Source of the DNA: Pseudomonadota bacterium
GTDB taxonomy: Bacteria; Pseudomonadota; Gammaproteobacteria; Burkholderiales; Burkholderiaceae_B
NCBI GenBank assembly: GCA_023423975.1
Contig: JAFAEO010000071.1
Span: forward strand, 1-64,000
Length of the DNA: 64,000 bases
Direction: 5' to 3'
This document shows positions 55,318-63,915 of this stretch, piece after piece (position 1 is the stretch's first letter; the number at the start of each line of letters is the position of its first letter). The notes beneath the pieces are model-generated. The model saw nothing but the letters and a program-made list of their open reading frames with translations. It searched no databases and was not told the DNA's origin. The translations under genes and the position numbers were made by a program.

Positions 55318-56046
55318 TTACGCTGTCGCCGATACAATCAGCATCATGGGACGCTCCAGCTCTTCTGCCAATTGCGGCAATTGCGCAATTTGCTCAGCAG
55401 TGGGCGCGAACTCCTGCACGGCCTGAATGTTAAAGCCTGCAGCCATCAGGGTATTCAATGTTGTGCCGATTGTCCTGTGATATTTCAGTACGCCGGTGGC
55501 AAACCAGTCTGTGCGGCGCTCGCCTTCCCGGGCGTATCCGTTGACCGGCCAGGTTTTTCGGCCCTGTTCATCACTAATCCAATGGGGGTTGGCGGCGGCC
55601 ATGAAGATCGGGTGCTCAATCGAGAAGACCAGGTGCCCGCCAGGTTGCAGGCATTGATGGATCTGGCGCGCAAGGCGATCAAAATTCTGTACATAGTGAA
55701 AAGTCAATGCACTGTAGACAATATCGAAGCTGGCCTGGGCAAGCGTCAAGGTGTCCAGATCGGCGATTCGATATTCAATCGCTGCATCTGTGGTCTCTGC
55801 CCGGGCGCGCTGGATCATGTTCTGCGACAGGTCCAGCGCCAGGACCGAGGCTGCGCCCTGCTGGCGAAACCAGCGTGCGGCCCAGCCAAAGCCGCAACCG
55901 AGATCAACCACCCGTTTGCCGGTCGGATCGGCCAGCAGCGCCCGGATCGCCGGCCATTCCGGCGCTCCCTCCAGACCAAGAACCTGCCGGGGCAATTGAA
56001 TATAACCGGCGAAAAAGTCAGGATCATCGTAAATATTCTGTGCCAT
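55318..56046 (-). CDS. Class I SAM-dependent methyltransferase
   Basis: The 242-residue protein has the Rossmann motif I VVDLGCGFGWAARWFRQQG near residue 45, acidic post-I residues in LALDLSQNMIQRAR, and DIVYSALTFHYVQNF (motif IV/post). It resembles the UbiE/Methyltransf_11 group acting on small molecules. It lies between clpV and tssG but has no T6SS homology, so it is either cargo brought in by rearrangement or an unrelated gene. A potential substrate cannot be proposed. Confidence 0.87.
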   Translation of the reverse strand: MAQNIYDDPDFFAGYIQLPRQVLGLEGAPEWPAIRALLADPTGKRVVDLGCGFGWAARWFRQQGAASVLALDLSQNMIQRARAETTDAAIEYRIADLDTLTLAQASFDIVYSALTFHYVQNFDRLARQIHQCLQPGGHLVFSIEHPIFMAAANPHWISDEQGRKTWPVNGYAREGERRTDWFATGVLKYHRTIGTTLNTLMAAGFNIQAVQEFAPTAEQIAQLPQLAEELERPMMLIVSATA

Positions 56047-56269
56047 TTATCCCTCAACCGCATTGGAGAGCGACGCTGATGCGCTTGCCGCCTGCGCCCG
56101 GGCAATAGTATACATCTGCCAGCCCTGCAGATAGGGCCTTGTTCTGCGTATCTGATATCATCAGGGTGACCACCTTACACAATTATTAAGCTTTCGGGTA
56201 CACTGACCGCAACCGCCATGTCATCTCAGCAAGAGATCTTAAACACCTTTTGACAGCTACGACAACCGC

Positions 56270-57304
56270 ATGGATACACCTTCGGATCCTGTGATCCCGG
56301 CCAACACGCTGCCGCCGGACTTCTGGCAGAAGCTTGAAGCAGACCCGTATAGATTCGGTCTGTATCACGTGTTGCGCTGGCTGGATGCACGCAGTGGCAC
56401 ACGCAAGCCGTTGGGCCGCGATTCGCTGCCCTCGCGCGAACCGGTACGACTGCGCCAGGAACCATCCATGGCATTTGCGCCATCGACCATTTGTGATGTC
56501 GATCGTGGCAAAGACGGCCCGCCCGTTGTTTCCATTCTGAGCTATGGCCTGTTTGGCCCCAATGGCCCGCTGCCCTTGCACCTGACCGAATACGTGCGCG
56601 AGCGGATCGTGCATCATCGGGACCACACCCTCTCGGCCTTCGCCGATATTTTTCATCATCGCCTGATCGCGCTTTTTTACCGGGCCTGGGCAGACGCGCA
56701 AAGCACCGTCAGCCTGGATCGTCCCGAAGAAAATTTCAGTCGCCACGTTGCCAGTCTGATCAACCAGGGACAGGAATCGTTGAAACAGCGTGATTCCATC
56801 ATGGATCACGCCAAGTATTTTTTTGCCGGACACCTGGTGCGCCAGACACGCAACCCGGAAGGCATTATCCAGATACTGAAAACATTCTTCAACATCAACG
56901 TCAGCCTAAAGGAGTTCGTGCCGCAATGGATCGAACTGCACCCATCGCAGCAACTGGGTCTCAACGGCAGCATGGGACTGGGTCAGGATACGATTCTGGG
57001 CAGCTCCGTGCGTGATGCACAGCATAAATTTCGCCTGTCGCTTGGCCCGCTTACCCGATCCGAATTTGATCAGTTCATGCCTGGCACACGCAAGGCAAAG
57101 CAACTGACCCACTGGCTGCGCCATTATGTGGGGATCGAGCTGAACTGGGATGCCGAGATCGTACTCAGGAAAGAAGACATCAAGGGCATTCGTCTGGGTG
57201 AGGCCTCGCCGCTGGGACTGGGTACCTGGATAGGGTTGCGGCCGGACGGCGCCGGCGACGCGCGCGATGTCGTTATTGATTACGAATTGCGCGAAAAGCT
57301 GTAG
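56270..57304 (+). CDS. tssG: T6SS baseplate protein TssG
   Basis: The 344-residue protein is a TssG/ImpH baseplate wedge component: FWQKLEADPYRFGLYHVLRW, IVSILSYGLFGPNGPLPLHL followed by TEYVRERIVHHRD, FFNINVSLKEFVPQWI and the C-terminal half with LGQDTILGSSVRDAQHKFRL. TssG normally works with TssE, TssF and TssK, and tssF usually lies directly upstream with overlap. Here no tssF frame precedes it; about 220 bases upstream of the start are free of a gene on this strand. The gene stands alone on the plus strand. Confidence 0.93.
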   Translation: MDTPSDPVIPANTLPPDFWQKLEADPYRFGLYHVLRWLDARSGTRKPLGRDSLPSREPVRLRQEPSMAFAPSTICDVDRGKDGPPVVSILSYGLFGPNGPLPLHLTEYVRERIVHHRDHTLSAFADIFHHRLIALFYRAWADAQSTVSLDRPEENFSRHVASLINQGQESLKQRDSIMDHAKYFFAGHLVRQTRNPEGIIQILKTFFNINVSLKEFVPQWIELHPSQQLGLNGSMGLGQDTILGSSVRDAQHKFRLSLGPLTRSEFDQFMPGTRKAKQLTHWLRHYVGIELNWDAEIVLRKEDIKGIRLGEASPLGLGTWIGLRPDGAGDARDVVIDYELREKL

Positions 57305-57733
57305 ATATATCTCCCTTGCACAACCGGCCTGCACTGGTCCCCGGGCGGCAAGCAGGTGCAACCCTTGACGCGACCGCTTAACGCCCCAGGAATCTGCAAG
57401 GCCAAGGGAGCAACCGCGTATTGACTAATTTACAGCCCGACGAACCAGACACATCAGACCGACCCGGCGCGCTAACGAGCAAAGGGAACAAGCAGAGAAC
57501 TGAACAAATGGACTGCCGGGCGCCCTGGTGATGGACCAGCCGGACAGCCTAGCCAAATCGCACAACCTTGCTGATTTTGAGGTTAACCCTTCAAAAAAAT
57601 ATAAAAATCAAAAACAATATTCATATCAAATCAAAACGTTAACCTTTATTTGTAAGAGTTAACCCTTATATTCATCTGTTTTACTTTTCCGTAAAATCCA
57701 ACACTTTCAACAGACAGACACAGGGAACGAGGA
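57305..57733. other. putP upstream region
   Basis: About 430 bases with no convincing gene. The right half becomes A+T-rich and carries the three-site GTTAAC array of putP. No remnant of vgrG, hcp or other T6SS genes was recognised after tssG. Confidence 0.5.
57581..57664 (+). promoter_or_regulatory. Triple GTTAAC operator array upstream of putP
   Basis: Three sites match the putA array: GGTTAACC at 57581-57588, CGTTAACC at 57637-57644 and GTTAACCC at 57658-57665. Their centres are 56 and 20 bases apart (55 and 19 upstream of putA), and the last centre is about 73 bases before the ATG (71 at putA). Shared regulation of proline uptake and breakdown is the simplest reading. PutA's N-terminal domain is the proposed ligand. 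Confidence 0.7.
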
Positions 57734-59233
57734 ATGAGTGGCATAAATCCAATGATCATCACGTTCGCCATATATCTGATTGTCGTACTGGCAGTCGGGT
57801 TTATCGCCTACTTTTCAACACGCAATTTTGACGACTATATTCTGGGCGGACGCAGTCTGGGTAGCTTTGTAACAGCACTCTCGGCTGGCGCCTCCGATAT
57901 GTCGGGCTGGCTGCTCATGGGGCTACCTGGTGCAATTTACCTGGCAGGCCTGTCCGAAGCATGGATAGCCATCGGCCTGACCGTCGGCGCCTACTTCAAC
58001 TGGCTGCTGGTGTCCGGCCGTTTGCGCATGCACACCGAATACAACAACAACGCATTGACGCTTCCGGAATATTTTCATCACCGTTTTGGGGCCGGCAATG
58101 TCATCATCAAGATTGCAGCGGCGGCCATCATTCTGTTCTTCTTTACCATCTATTGTGCGTCCGGCATTGTGGCTGGTGCCCGATTGTTCGAAAGCCTTTT
58201 TCACGTTGATTACGTCACCGCAATGTGGCTGGGCGCCGGGGCCACCATCGTCTATACCTTTATCGGCGGTTTTCTGGCGGTCAGCTGGACTGATACGATT
58301 CAGGCTTCACTGATGTTTTTCGCACTTATTCTCACGCCAATCATGGTACTGCTTGGCATGGGCGATCTGTCTGCGGTCACGGCAACCATTGACCAGGCGG
58401 CCGCCGCAGCCGGCAAGAATTACTCCAGCCTGATTTCGGGCACCAGTTTTATTGCTATCGTAAGCGCGGCAGCATGGGGCCTGGGTTACTTTGGCCAGCC
58501 GCATATCCTGGCGCGCTTTATGGCAGCCGATTCGGTCAAAAGCCTTAAATCGGCTCGTCGCATCGGCATGACATGGATGATTCTGTGCCTGGCTGGTGCC
58601 GTCGCTGTGGGTTATTTTGGCATTGCATGGTTCCAGTTGCATCCGGAACAAGCCGGCGAAGTTAACAAAAACAGCGAACGTATTTTTATCGAACTGGCCC
58701 AGATTCTGTTCAATCCCTGGATTGCAGGTGTGATTCTGTCAGCGATCCTGGCTGCGGTCATGAGTACGCTCAGCTGCCAGTTGCTGGTATGCTCCAGCGC
58801 CATTACCGAAGACTTCTATAAAGGCTTCATACGGCCGCAAGCGAGCCAGACCGAGCTGGTCTGGACTGGTCGAGTGATGGTGCTGTTGATTGCATTGGTC
58901 GCCATATGGATTGCGTCTGATCCGGAAAGCCGGGTCCTTGGCCTGGTTTCGTATGCCTGGGCCGGCTTCGGCGCAGCCTTTGGTCCGGTGATTATCCTGT
59001 CGGTCTTCTGGCGTCGTATGAACGCCGCCGGCGCACTGTCCGGTATGGTCGCCGGCGCGCTGGTGGTCGTATTGTGGAAACAGTACAGCGGCAGCGCCCT
59101 GTATGAAATCGTACCTGGTTTCATTGCCGGTATGATTGTGATCTTAGCAGTTTCACTGTTGACCAAGGCGCCCTCACAGGCCGTGGTCGACAACTTCGAC
59201 CGCGCAGATCGCGACTTCAAGAACGCGGTATAA
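57734..59233 (+). CDS. putP: Sodium/proline symporter
   Basis: The 499-residue SSS-family carrier imports proline with Na+. It has 13 predicted helices, with ILGGRSLGSFVTALSAGASD at the N-terminus (Na+-binding residues nearby), LMGLPGAIYLAGLSEAWIAI, and GYFGQPHILARFMAADSVKS. It starts at 57734 behind an ACGAGG ribosome-binding site. It is regulated, by inference, through the GTTAAC array it shares with putA, and supplies proline to the PutA enzyme. A terminator follows. Confidence 0.95.
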   Translation: MSGINPMIITFAIYLIVVLAVGFIAYFSTRNFDDYILGGRSLGSFVTALSAGASDMSGWLLMGLPGAIYLAGLSEAWIAIGLTVGAYFNWLLVSGRLRMHTEYNNNALTLPEYFHHRFGAGNVIIKIAAAAIILFFFTIYCASGIVAGARLFESLFHVDYVTAMWLGAGATIVYTFIGGFLAVSWTDTIQASLMFFALILTPIMVLLGMGDLSAVTATIDQAAAAAGKNYSSLISGTSFIAIVSAAAWGLGYFGQPHILARFMAADSVKSLKSARRIGMTWMILCLAGAVAVGYFGIAWFQLHPEQAGEVNKNSERIFIELAQILFNPWIAGVILSAILAAVMSTLSCQLLVCSSAITEDFYKGFIRPQASQTELVWTGRVMVLLIALVAIWIASDPESRVLGLVSYAWAGFGAAFGPVIILSVFWRRMNAAGALSGMVAGALVVVLWKQYSGSALYEIVPGFIAGMIVILAVSLLTKAPSQAVVDNFDRADRDFKNAV

Positions 59234-59248
59234 ACAGCAACACGCAAA

Positions 59249-59281
59249 CCTGTAAACCGGTCAGACCGGCCGATTTACAGG
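59249..59281 (+). other. Hairpin directly after putP
   Basis: CCTGTAAA (59249-59256) pairs with TTTACAGG (59274-59281), with inner GGTC/GACC-like pairing. It has no T-run and probably assists the terminator just downstream. Confidence 0.5.
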
Positions 59282-59288
59282 CAGCTGT

Positions 59289-59330
59289 CAAACGCTCCCG
59301 TCCCAACCAGGACCGGAGCGTTTTTCTTTT
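59289..59330 (+). terminator. Rho-independent terminator of putP
   Basis: AAACGCTCCCGTCC (59290-59303) pairs with GGACCGGAGCGTTT (around 59310-59323) over 14 bases with one mismatch, then runs into TTTTTCTTTTTATT. It is the clearest plus-strand terminator in the window. Confidence 0.85.
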
Positions 59331-59568
59331 TATTCACTGTTGTTATGACAGATGCACCAGGCAGCAGGTACCCCGCTCTATAAATAGTCGAGCGCCAACG
59401 CGAGTCAATTTTCTGAAACGGATGCCCAACACGTACGCTTTATACAACATAGTCAGTGATTTGCACGAATCCTGTCGGCAGAATACGGGTTAAGCCCTAC
59501 AATCGACAATACCTGCAATACTTCCCCTACCTGATCAACCATAACCCTTGCACCCATAAGAGCCCTTC

Positions 59569-60516
59569 TTGAAAATCCGCCAGCCGCTTCCTCCGCTGAA
59601 CAGCCTCAAGGCATTCGAAGCCACTGCTCGCCTCAAATCCATGGCGCTGGCGGCCAGGGAACTGCATGTCACTCCGTCCGCGGTAAGCCAGCAAATTAAG
59701 CAGCTGGAACATCATCTGGGCCAGCGCGTCATCACTCAATCGCGCAGCGGGATCGTGCTGACCGCTTATGGGCGCGACGCCCTGCCAAAACTGTCTCAAG
59801 CGTTTGACCTGCTGGCAGGATCCTTTCATCACCCGCGCGACCCCTTGCTGGTGCGCATCAGCGTCTTGCCTTCTTTCGCACGCTTCTGGCTCAACCCACG
59901 CCTGCCCGCGTTCTTTCGCCAGCACCCGACCATCCGGCTGGACATAGACAGTTCACCCAAATTGATTGATTTCACCTTTGATGACCTGGACCTGGCGATC
60001 CGCTATGGCAAGGGCAATTATGAGACGCCACTGTGCGACAGCCTGATGAAGGAAGCCCATCAGGCTGTCTGTACTCCACGCCAACATCCCGCATGGGCGC
60101 CACTGGTCGAATCCGGGGATTTCTCCCGCCTGCCACTGATTGGCGACCGGGGCATGCTGGGTGGCGACGACCAGGATGTGACCTGGCGCGAGTGGCTGCA
60201 TGCAAAAGCGCCCGAATCCACGTTGCCGGACTACCGCATTACCTATACCGATTCAGGCCTGTCGATAGACGCCGCGCTTGCCCACCAGGGCATGCTGCTG
60301 GGGCGACTGGTGCTGCTGGATATGTTGCTCAAGGAACAGAAACTGGTCGCGCTAGATCCACTGACATTGCGCTCGGAACTGGGGTACTTTCTGCTGGGAC
60401 CGTCACTGGCCGGCTTATCCAAAGGGGCGCAAAAATTTCGGCAGTGGCTGCTGCAGGAAGCCGCCGCGTACCAGACACAGCACCATACCCAGTCGCCGGG
60501 CTTTTCCGATCGATAG
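59569..60516 (+). CDS. LysR-family transcriptional regulator (GcvA-like)
   Basis: The 315-residue protein has an N-terminal winged helix: PLPPLNSLKAFEATARLKSM, then ALAARELHVTPSAVSQQIKQ. This is the GcvA type of LysR head. A periplasmic-binding-like effector domain follows (LVRISVLPSFARFWLNPRL; LAIRYGKGNYETPLCDSLMK). The start is a TTG at 59569, four residues before the family similarity begins. It is convergent with the DMT exporter gene, so the usual divergent target cannot be read from the layout; autoregulation is likely. Confidence 0.9.
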   Translation: MKIRQPLPPLNSLKAFEATARLKSMALAARELHVTPSAVSQQIKQLEHHLGQRVITQSRSGIVLTAYGRDALPKLSQAFDLLAGSFHHPRDPLLVRISVLPSFARFWLNPRLPAFFRQHPTIRLDIDSSPKLIDFTFDDLDLAIRYGKGNYETPLCDSLMKEAHQAVCTPRQHPAWAPLVESGDFSRLPLIGDRGMLGGDDQDVTWREWLHAKAPESTLPDYRITYTDSGLSIDAALAHQGMLLGRLVLLDMLLKEQKLVALDPLTLRSELGYFLLGPSLAGLSKGAQKFRQWLLQEAAAYQTQHHTQSPGFSDR

Positions 60517-60761
60517 CCATACAATCATAAACACCAGGTCAGATAGCAGCAGGGACAATGCCTGTTATTCCTGTTGATGTCGGGAGCGCATCCATATAAA
60601 AACCGGCACTATGCGCTGTCACCAGGAGTGCCGATAGCCAGCGCGTTAATGTCCGTTATGCGTTGCCGTGGCCGATCACCACAGCAAGTACATTCTTCAC
60701 GACCGGGCCTGCCTGCCATCTGCACCAGGTAGCTGCTGCCGGTGCGCTACCACAATCCGGA

Positions 60762-61742
60762 TTATTGCGATTGCGGTCGCGCCGGACTATTCAAGCCTGC
60801 ATCGCCCGCAAGCTCGCCCTGCCCGGCTAGCTGGTTTTTCTGCAACGCGTCCGGCGGTTGCGTCCGTGTTCCCGAATTACGCGCATTGGCAACGCCGGCG
60901 GCAATAATCATGACAATGCCCAGCCATTGCCAACCGCCCACTTCATGGCCAAAAGCAAAATAATCTGCAATCACCGCAACGACCGGATAAACATAAGACA
61001 GAATTGCAATTTTCCCCACCGGCAATGATTGATATGCTGAATAGATCAGGATATACATCAGGAAAGTATGAAACACCCCCATGACAACGACACACAGCCA
61101 TTGCATTGATGTCTGTGGCATCTGATCAAATGCCATGATCGGCGCCAGAAAGACAAGCCCCACCCCCAACTGGCACATTGCCACAACATGAGGTTTGATG
61201 CCGCTCAGCTTTTTGGTGACAATGGTCAGGCCCGAGTACAGGACGGCTGCAAGCAAGGCAAAGCCAGCACCCTGCAGAAATAGCAGATCCACTTCTACGC
61301 CAAGCAACGCGGGTAGCACAATCAGTATTACCCCACCAAAAGCCAGAATAGCCAGCAAAACCTGTTTAAGCGTGATGCGCTCACCAAATATCAGCGGTCC
61401 GGCCAGCAGCAGAAAAAACGGCTGCGTATTGTAGATCACCGTACCAACGCCGATCCCTGCGTGCAGATACGAAGCGAACAGCGCCGCCCAGTTCAGCACC
61501 AGCACCACGCCGCTGACGGCTAGCAATATCCATTGCAATCGTGATACATGCGTCAGCTTCAGATATCCTTTGGCAAAACAGAACAGCAGCAGACACAGTC
61601 CGCCGATCAGACAGCGCCAGAATCCAACATTAAAGGGATTCTGACCCGACCAGACCACGAACAGCCCAATGGTGCCCGACATGGCCATTCCCACGATCAG
61701 TTGAAGCTGGCCTACATTTTCGTTTTTTGTACTCTCTGTCAT
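60762..61742 (-). CDS. EamA-family (DMT superfamily) transporter
   Basis: The 326-residue protein has ten predicted membrane helices in two homologous EamA halves (about 12-150 and 160-295). TYP-like segments include LIVGMAMSGTIGLFVVWSGQ, GVGTVIYNTQPFFLLLAGPL, FGERITLKQVLLAILAFGGV and ILSYVYPVVAVIADYFAFGH. The family exports metabolites such as amino acids or purines; the substrate here is unknown. It is convergent with the LysR gene. A hydrophilic tail of about 30 residues after the last helix is unlike most relatives. Confidence 0.88.
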   Translation of the reverse strand: MTESTKNENVGQLQLIVGMAMSGTIGLFVVWSGQNPFNVGFWRCLIGGLCLLLFCFAKGYLKLTHVSRLQWILLAVSGVVLVLNWAALFASYLHAGIGVGTVIYNTQPFFLLLAGPLIFGERITLKQVLLAILAFGGVILIVLPALLGVEVDLLFLQGAGFALLAAVLYSGLTIVTKKLSGIKPHVVAMCQLGVGLVFLAPIMAFDQMPQTSMQWLCVVVMGVFHTFLMYILIYSAYQSLPVGKIAILSYVYPVVAVIADYFAFGHEVGGWQWLGIVMIIAAGVANARNSGTRTQPPDALQKNQLAGQGELAGDAGLNSPARPQSQ

Positions 61743-61920
61743 TGTCTTTTCCTGAACTGCCGTGATTATGCCAAATCTGACGCCGTTGCAACAGGAGCTT
61801 GCCGTGACTCTGTGTCACGCCAGCCTGCAACGACCCGCATCGCCGCAACAAGGCAAAACGCGTCGGCACTCGCCAGCCAAAGCCCGCGTCGACCTGCCTG
61901 AGCTACCACGATCAACGGTC

Positions 61921-62226
61921 TTATGCGTGCATCGCATCCATGAACTGTAGTTCATTGTGAACAAGCGGCATCTGGCTGGCAAGCCACTTTTTCTTAATGG
62001 TCTTTACTTTTTCTGATGAATCGTCCAGCCATTCATATGCTTGGCAGGCGTTATTGTGCAAGACTGGCCGGACCTGCGCAATGACGGTGGCTTTTACTTC
62101 CGGCCCGTTCGGCCTGAGGTGGATTCCGATTTAAAGCGAGTGTAGGAAGCGGTTCAGATGCCGCAGCGCGGGCCATTCAAATCGGTTGCGCAAGTCCGAC
62201 GCCACATCGCTCGCGGTCACCAGCAT
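61921..62226 (-). pseudogene. Reading frame of about 100 codons interrupted by one in-frame TAA
   Basis: On the minus strand an ATG at 62226, behind a GAGGC box, opens a frame of 31 codons that meets TAA at 62131-62133. The same frame then continues for 69 sense codons to a stop at 61921-61923. The downstream part reads like real protein (GPEVKATVIAQVRPVLHNNA, then YEWLDDSSEKVKTIKKKWLA and VHNELQFMDAMHA). No family was recognised. A recent nonsense mutation is the simplest explanation; two separate short peptides, or no gene at all, are possible. Confidence 0.4.
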
Positions 62227-62303
62227 TTTGCCTCAGTTGCCCGATCCGGCGGCATCGGCCATACGACACATGCGCCAGCACACGGGAAAGACTACGATAT
62301 TCA

Positions 62304-62336
62304 GTAATAATTAAGATACAATCGCCGAATTATTAC
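62304..62336 (+). promoter_or_regulatory. Inverted repeat upstream of gntP, possible operator
   Basis: GTAATAATT (62304-62312) and its exact complement AATTATTAC (62328-62336) flank a 15-base spacer that contains TACAAT, a plausible -10 box. The repeat ends 55 bases before the gntP start. The binding protein is unknown. Confidence 0.5.
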
Positions 62337-62390
62337 CCTATTACCCGTTGTACCCCAACCTTTTACCACAATTGAATTAGGACAACTGAA

Positions 62391-63749
62391 ATGTACCTGG
62401 TCGCCATTCTTGCCATATTGATCGCGCTGATCGTACTGGCAACAACCAAACTCAAACTTCATCCGTTTCTGGCTCTGCTGGCAGCGGCGTTTATCGGTGG
62501 CTTCATGTACCAGGTGCCGCTGCTGGATATTGTCAAACACATCACCACCGGCTTCGGTGGCATCATGGGCAGTATCGGGATTGTGATTGTACTGGGCACA
62601 ATCATTGGCGTCATACTGGAAAAAACCGGCGCCGCCATCACCATGGCAGACAGTATCATCAAGCTGCTGGGAAACCGCTTCCCTACACTGACCATGTCTG
62701 TCATTGGCTATCTGGTGTCCATCCCCGTGTTTTGTGATTCCGGCTACGTGATTCTCAATTCACTGAAAGAGGCCATTGCAAAACGCATGAATGTCTCGCT
62801 GATCGCCATGAGCGTTGCGCTGGCAACAGGCTTGTATGCAAGCCACACTTTTGTGCCGCCAACACCGGGACCCATTGCCGCCGCCGGCAATCTGGGGCTG
62901 GGTGACAACCTGGGTCTGGTCATTCTGGTTGGCCTGGTCGTCTCTGCAGTAACGGCCCTGGCTGGTTTGCTCTGGGCCAATATTTTTCTGAAAAAAGACA
63001 TTGAGCTGGAAGAGCCCGTGGTGCCTGTCGGCCCGAATCAGGGCTTGATGAAGACCCGTGAAGAGTATGGCGTGCTGCCAAGCGCAGCCCAGGCATTTAC
63101 GCCCATTTTCCTGCCTATCATCCTGATCTGCATTGGCTCGATCGTCGCCTTTCCCAGCAAGCCACTAGGCCAGGGCACCTTTGCCAACATCCTGCTGTTC
63201 CTGGGACATCCTGTCGTTGCGCTACTGGCAGGCATGATCTCTGCCATGTTCCTGCTCAAGGGTACGGGCAAGCGCCAGCAGTTTCATGACTATGTGGCCG
63301 AAGGGCTGACTTCAGCCGCGCCGATCCTGCTTATCACCGGCGCGGGCGGTGCTTTTGGCGCAATTCTGAAAGTAACGCCGCTGGGCGACTATATTGGCAC
63401 GACCCTGTCGGCCATGGGCATTGGGCTATTCATGCCCTTTATCGTATCGGCTGCACTCAAAACCGCTCAGGGTTCAACAACCGTCGCACTGGTCACGACC
63501 TCTGCGCTGGTTGCACCAATGCTCGGACAATTAGGTCTGGATAGTGAAATGGGACGCGTACTGACCGTGATGGCCATTGGCGCGGGCGGGATGACCGTTT
63601 CGCATGCCAATGACAGCTTCTTCTGGGTGGTTACCCAATTTAGCCGCATGCGCGTATCAACGGCCTATTATGCACAGACCATGGCCACGCTGATTCAGGG
63701 CATAGTCGGAATGCTCACGGTATGGTTGCTGAGCCTGGTTTTACTTTGA
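62391..63749 (+). CDS. GntP-family permease
   Basis: The 452-residue protein belongs to the gluconate:H+ symporter family, with about 12-14 helices. Diagnostic stretches are TTGFGGIMGSIGIVIVLGTI, IPVFCDSGYVILNSL, ASHTFVPPTPGPIAAAGNLG and AQGSTTVALVTTSALVAPML. Family members carry gluconate, 2-keto-gluconate, fructuronate, glycerate or related acids; without a neighbouring catabolic gene in view, the substrate stays open. A TTGAATTAGGACAACTGA leader supplies a weak ribosome-binding site. Confidence 0.92.
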   Translation: MYLVAILAILIALIVLATTKLKLHPFLALLAAAFIGGFMYQVPLLDIVKHITTGFGGIMGSIGIVIVLGTIIGVILEKTGAAITMADSIIKLLGNRFPTLTMSVIGYLVSIPVFCDSGYVILNSLKEAIAKRMNVSLIAMSVALATGLYASHTFVPPTPGPIAAAGNLGLGDNLGLVILVGLVVSAVTALAGLLWANIFLKKDIELEEPVVPVGPNQGLMKTREEYGVLPSAAQAFTPIFLPIILICIGSIVAFPSKPLGQGTFANILLFLGHPVVALLAGMISAMFLLKGTGKRQQFHDYVAEGLTSAAPILLITGAGGAFGAILKVTPLGDYIGTTLSAMGIGLFMPFIVSAALKTAQGSTTVALVTTSALVAPMLGQLGLDSEMGRVLTVMAIGAGGMTVSHANDSFFWVVTQFSRMRVSTAYYAQTMATLIQGIVGMLTVWLLSLVLL

Positions 63750-63859
63750 TAGATCAGCCGTTCAGACAAGAAAGCAATAAGAAAAACCGGCGATTATAAA
63801 CAACGGCAGCGATGCCGTTCAAAGGCAAAACTGTCAATCGCCGACGATCAACTGTCATC

Positions 63860-63915
63860 AGGGCAGTCATTCGAGCATGCTAATAATCAAGGCGCTCGTT
63901 TGACTGCCCTTTCTT
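63860..63915. terminator. Terminator between gntP and the convergent partial gene
   Basis: AGGGCAGTCA (63860-63869) pairs with TGACTGCCCT (63901-63910); an inner CGAGC/GCTCG pairing extends the stem. On the plus strand the arm runs into TTCTT. It can serve both convergent genes. Confidence 0.6.

Larger units (their letters stand above)
61743..62390. other. Region between the DMT exporter and gntP
   Basis: It holds the promoters of both flanking genes, a nonsense-interrupted reading frame on the minus strand (listed separately) and an inverted repeat before gntP. No intact gene is visible. Confidence 0.5.

Noticed and set aside
56079..56269. Possible tssF remnant upstream of tssG
   Set aside because: None of the three plus-strand frames shows TssF-like C-terminal sequence; only an 11-codon frame ends here.
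60609..60719. A 36-codon minus-strand frame with a CTCC cysteine cluster after the LysR gene
   Set aside because: Too short, no clear ribosome-binding site and no recognised family; an alternative frame of similar quality overlaps it.
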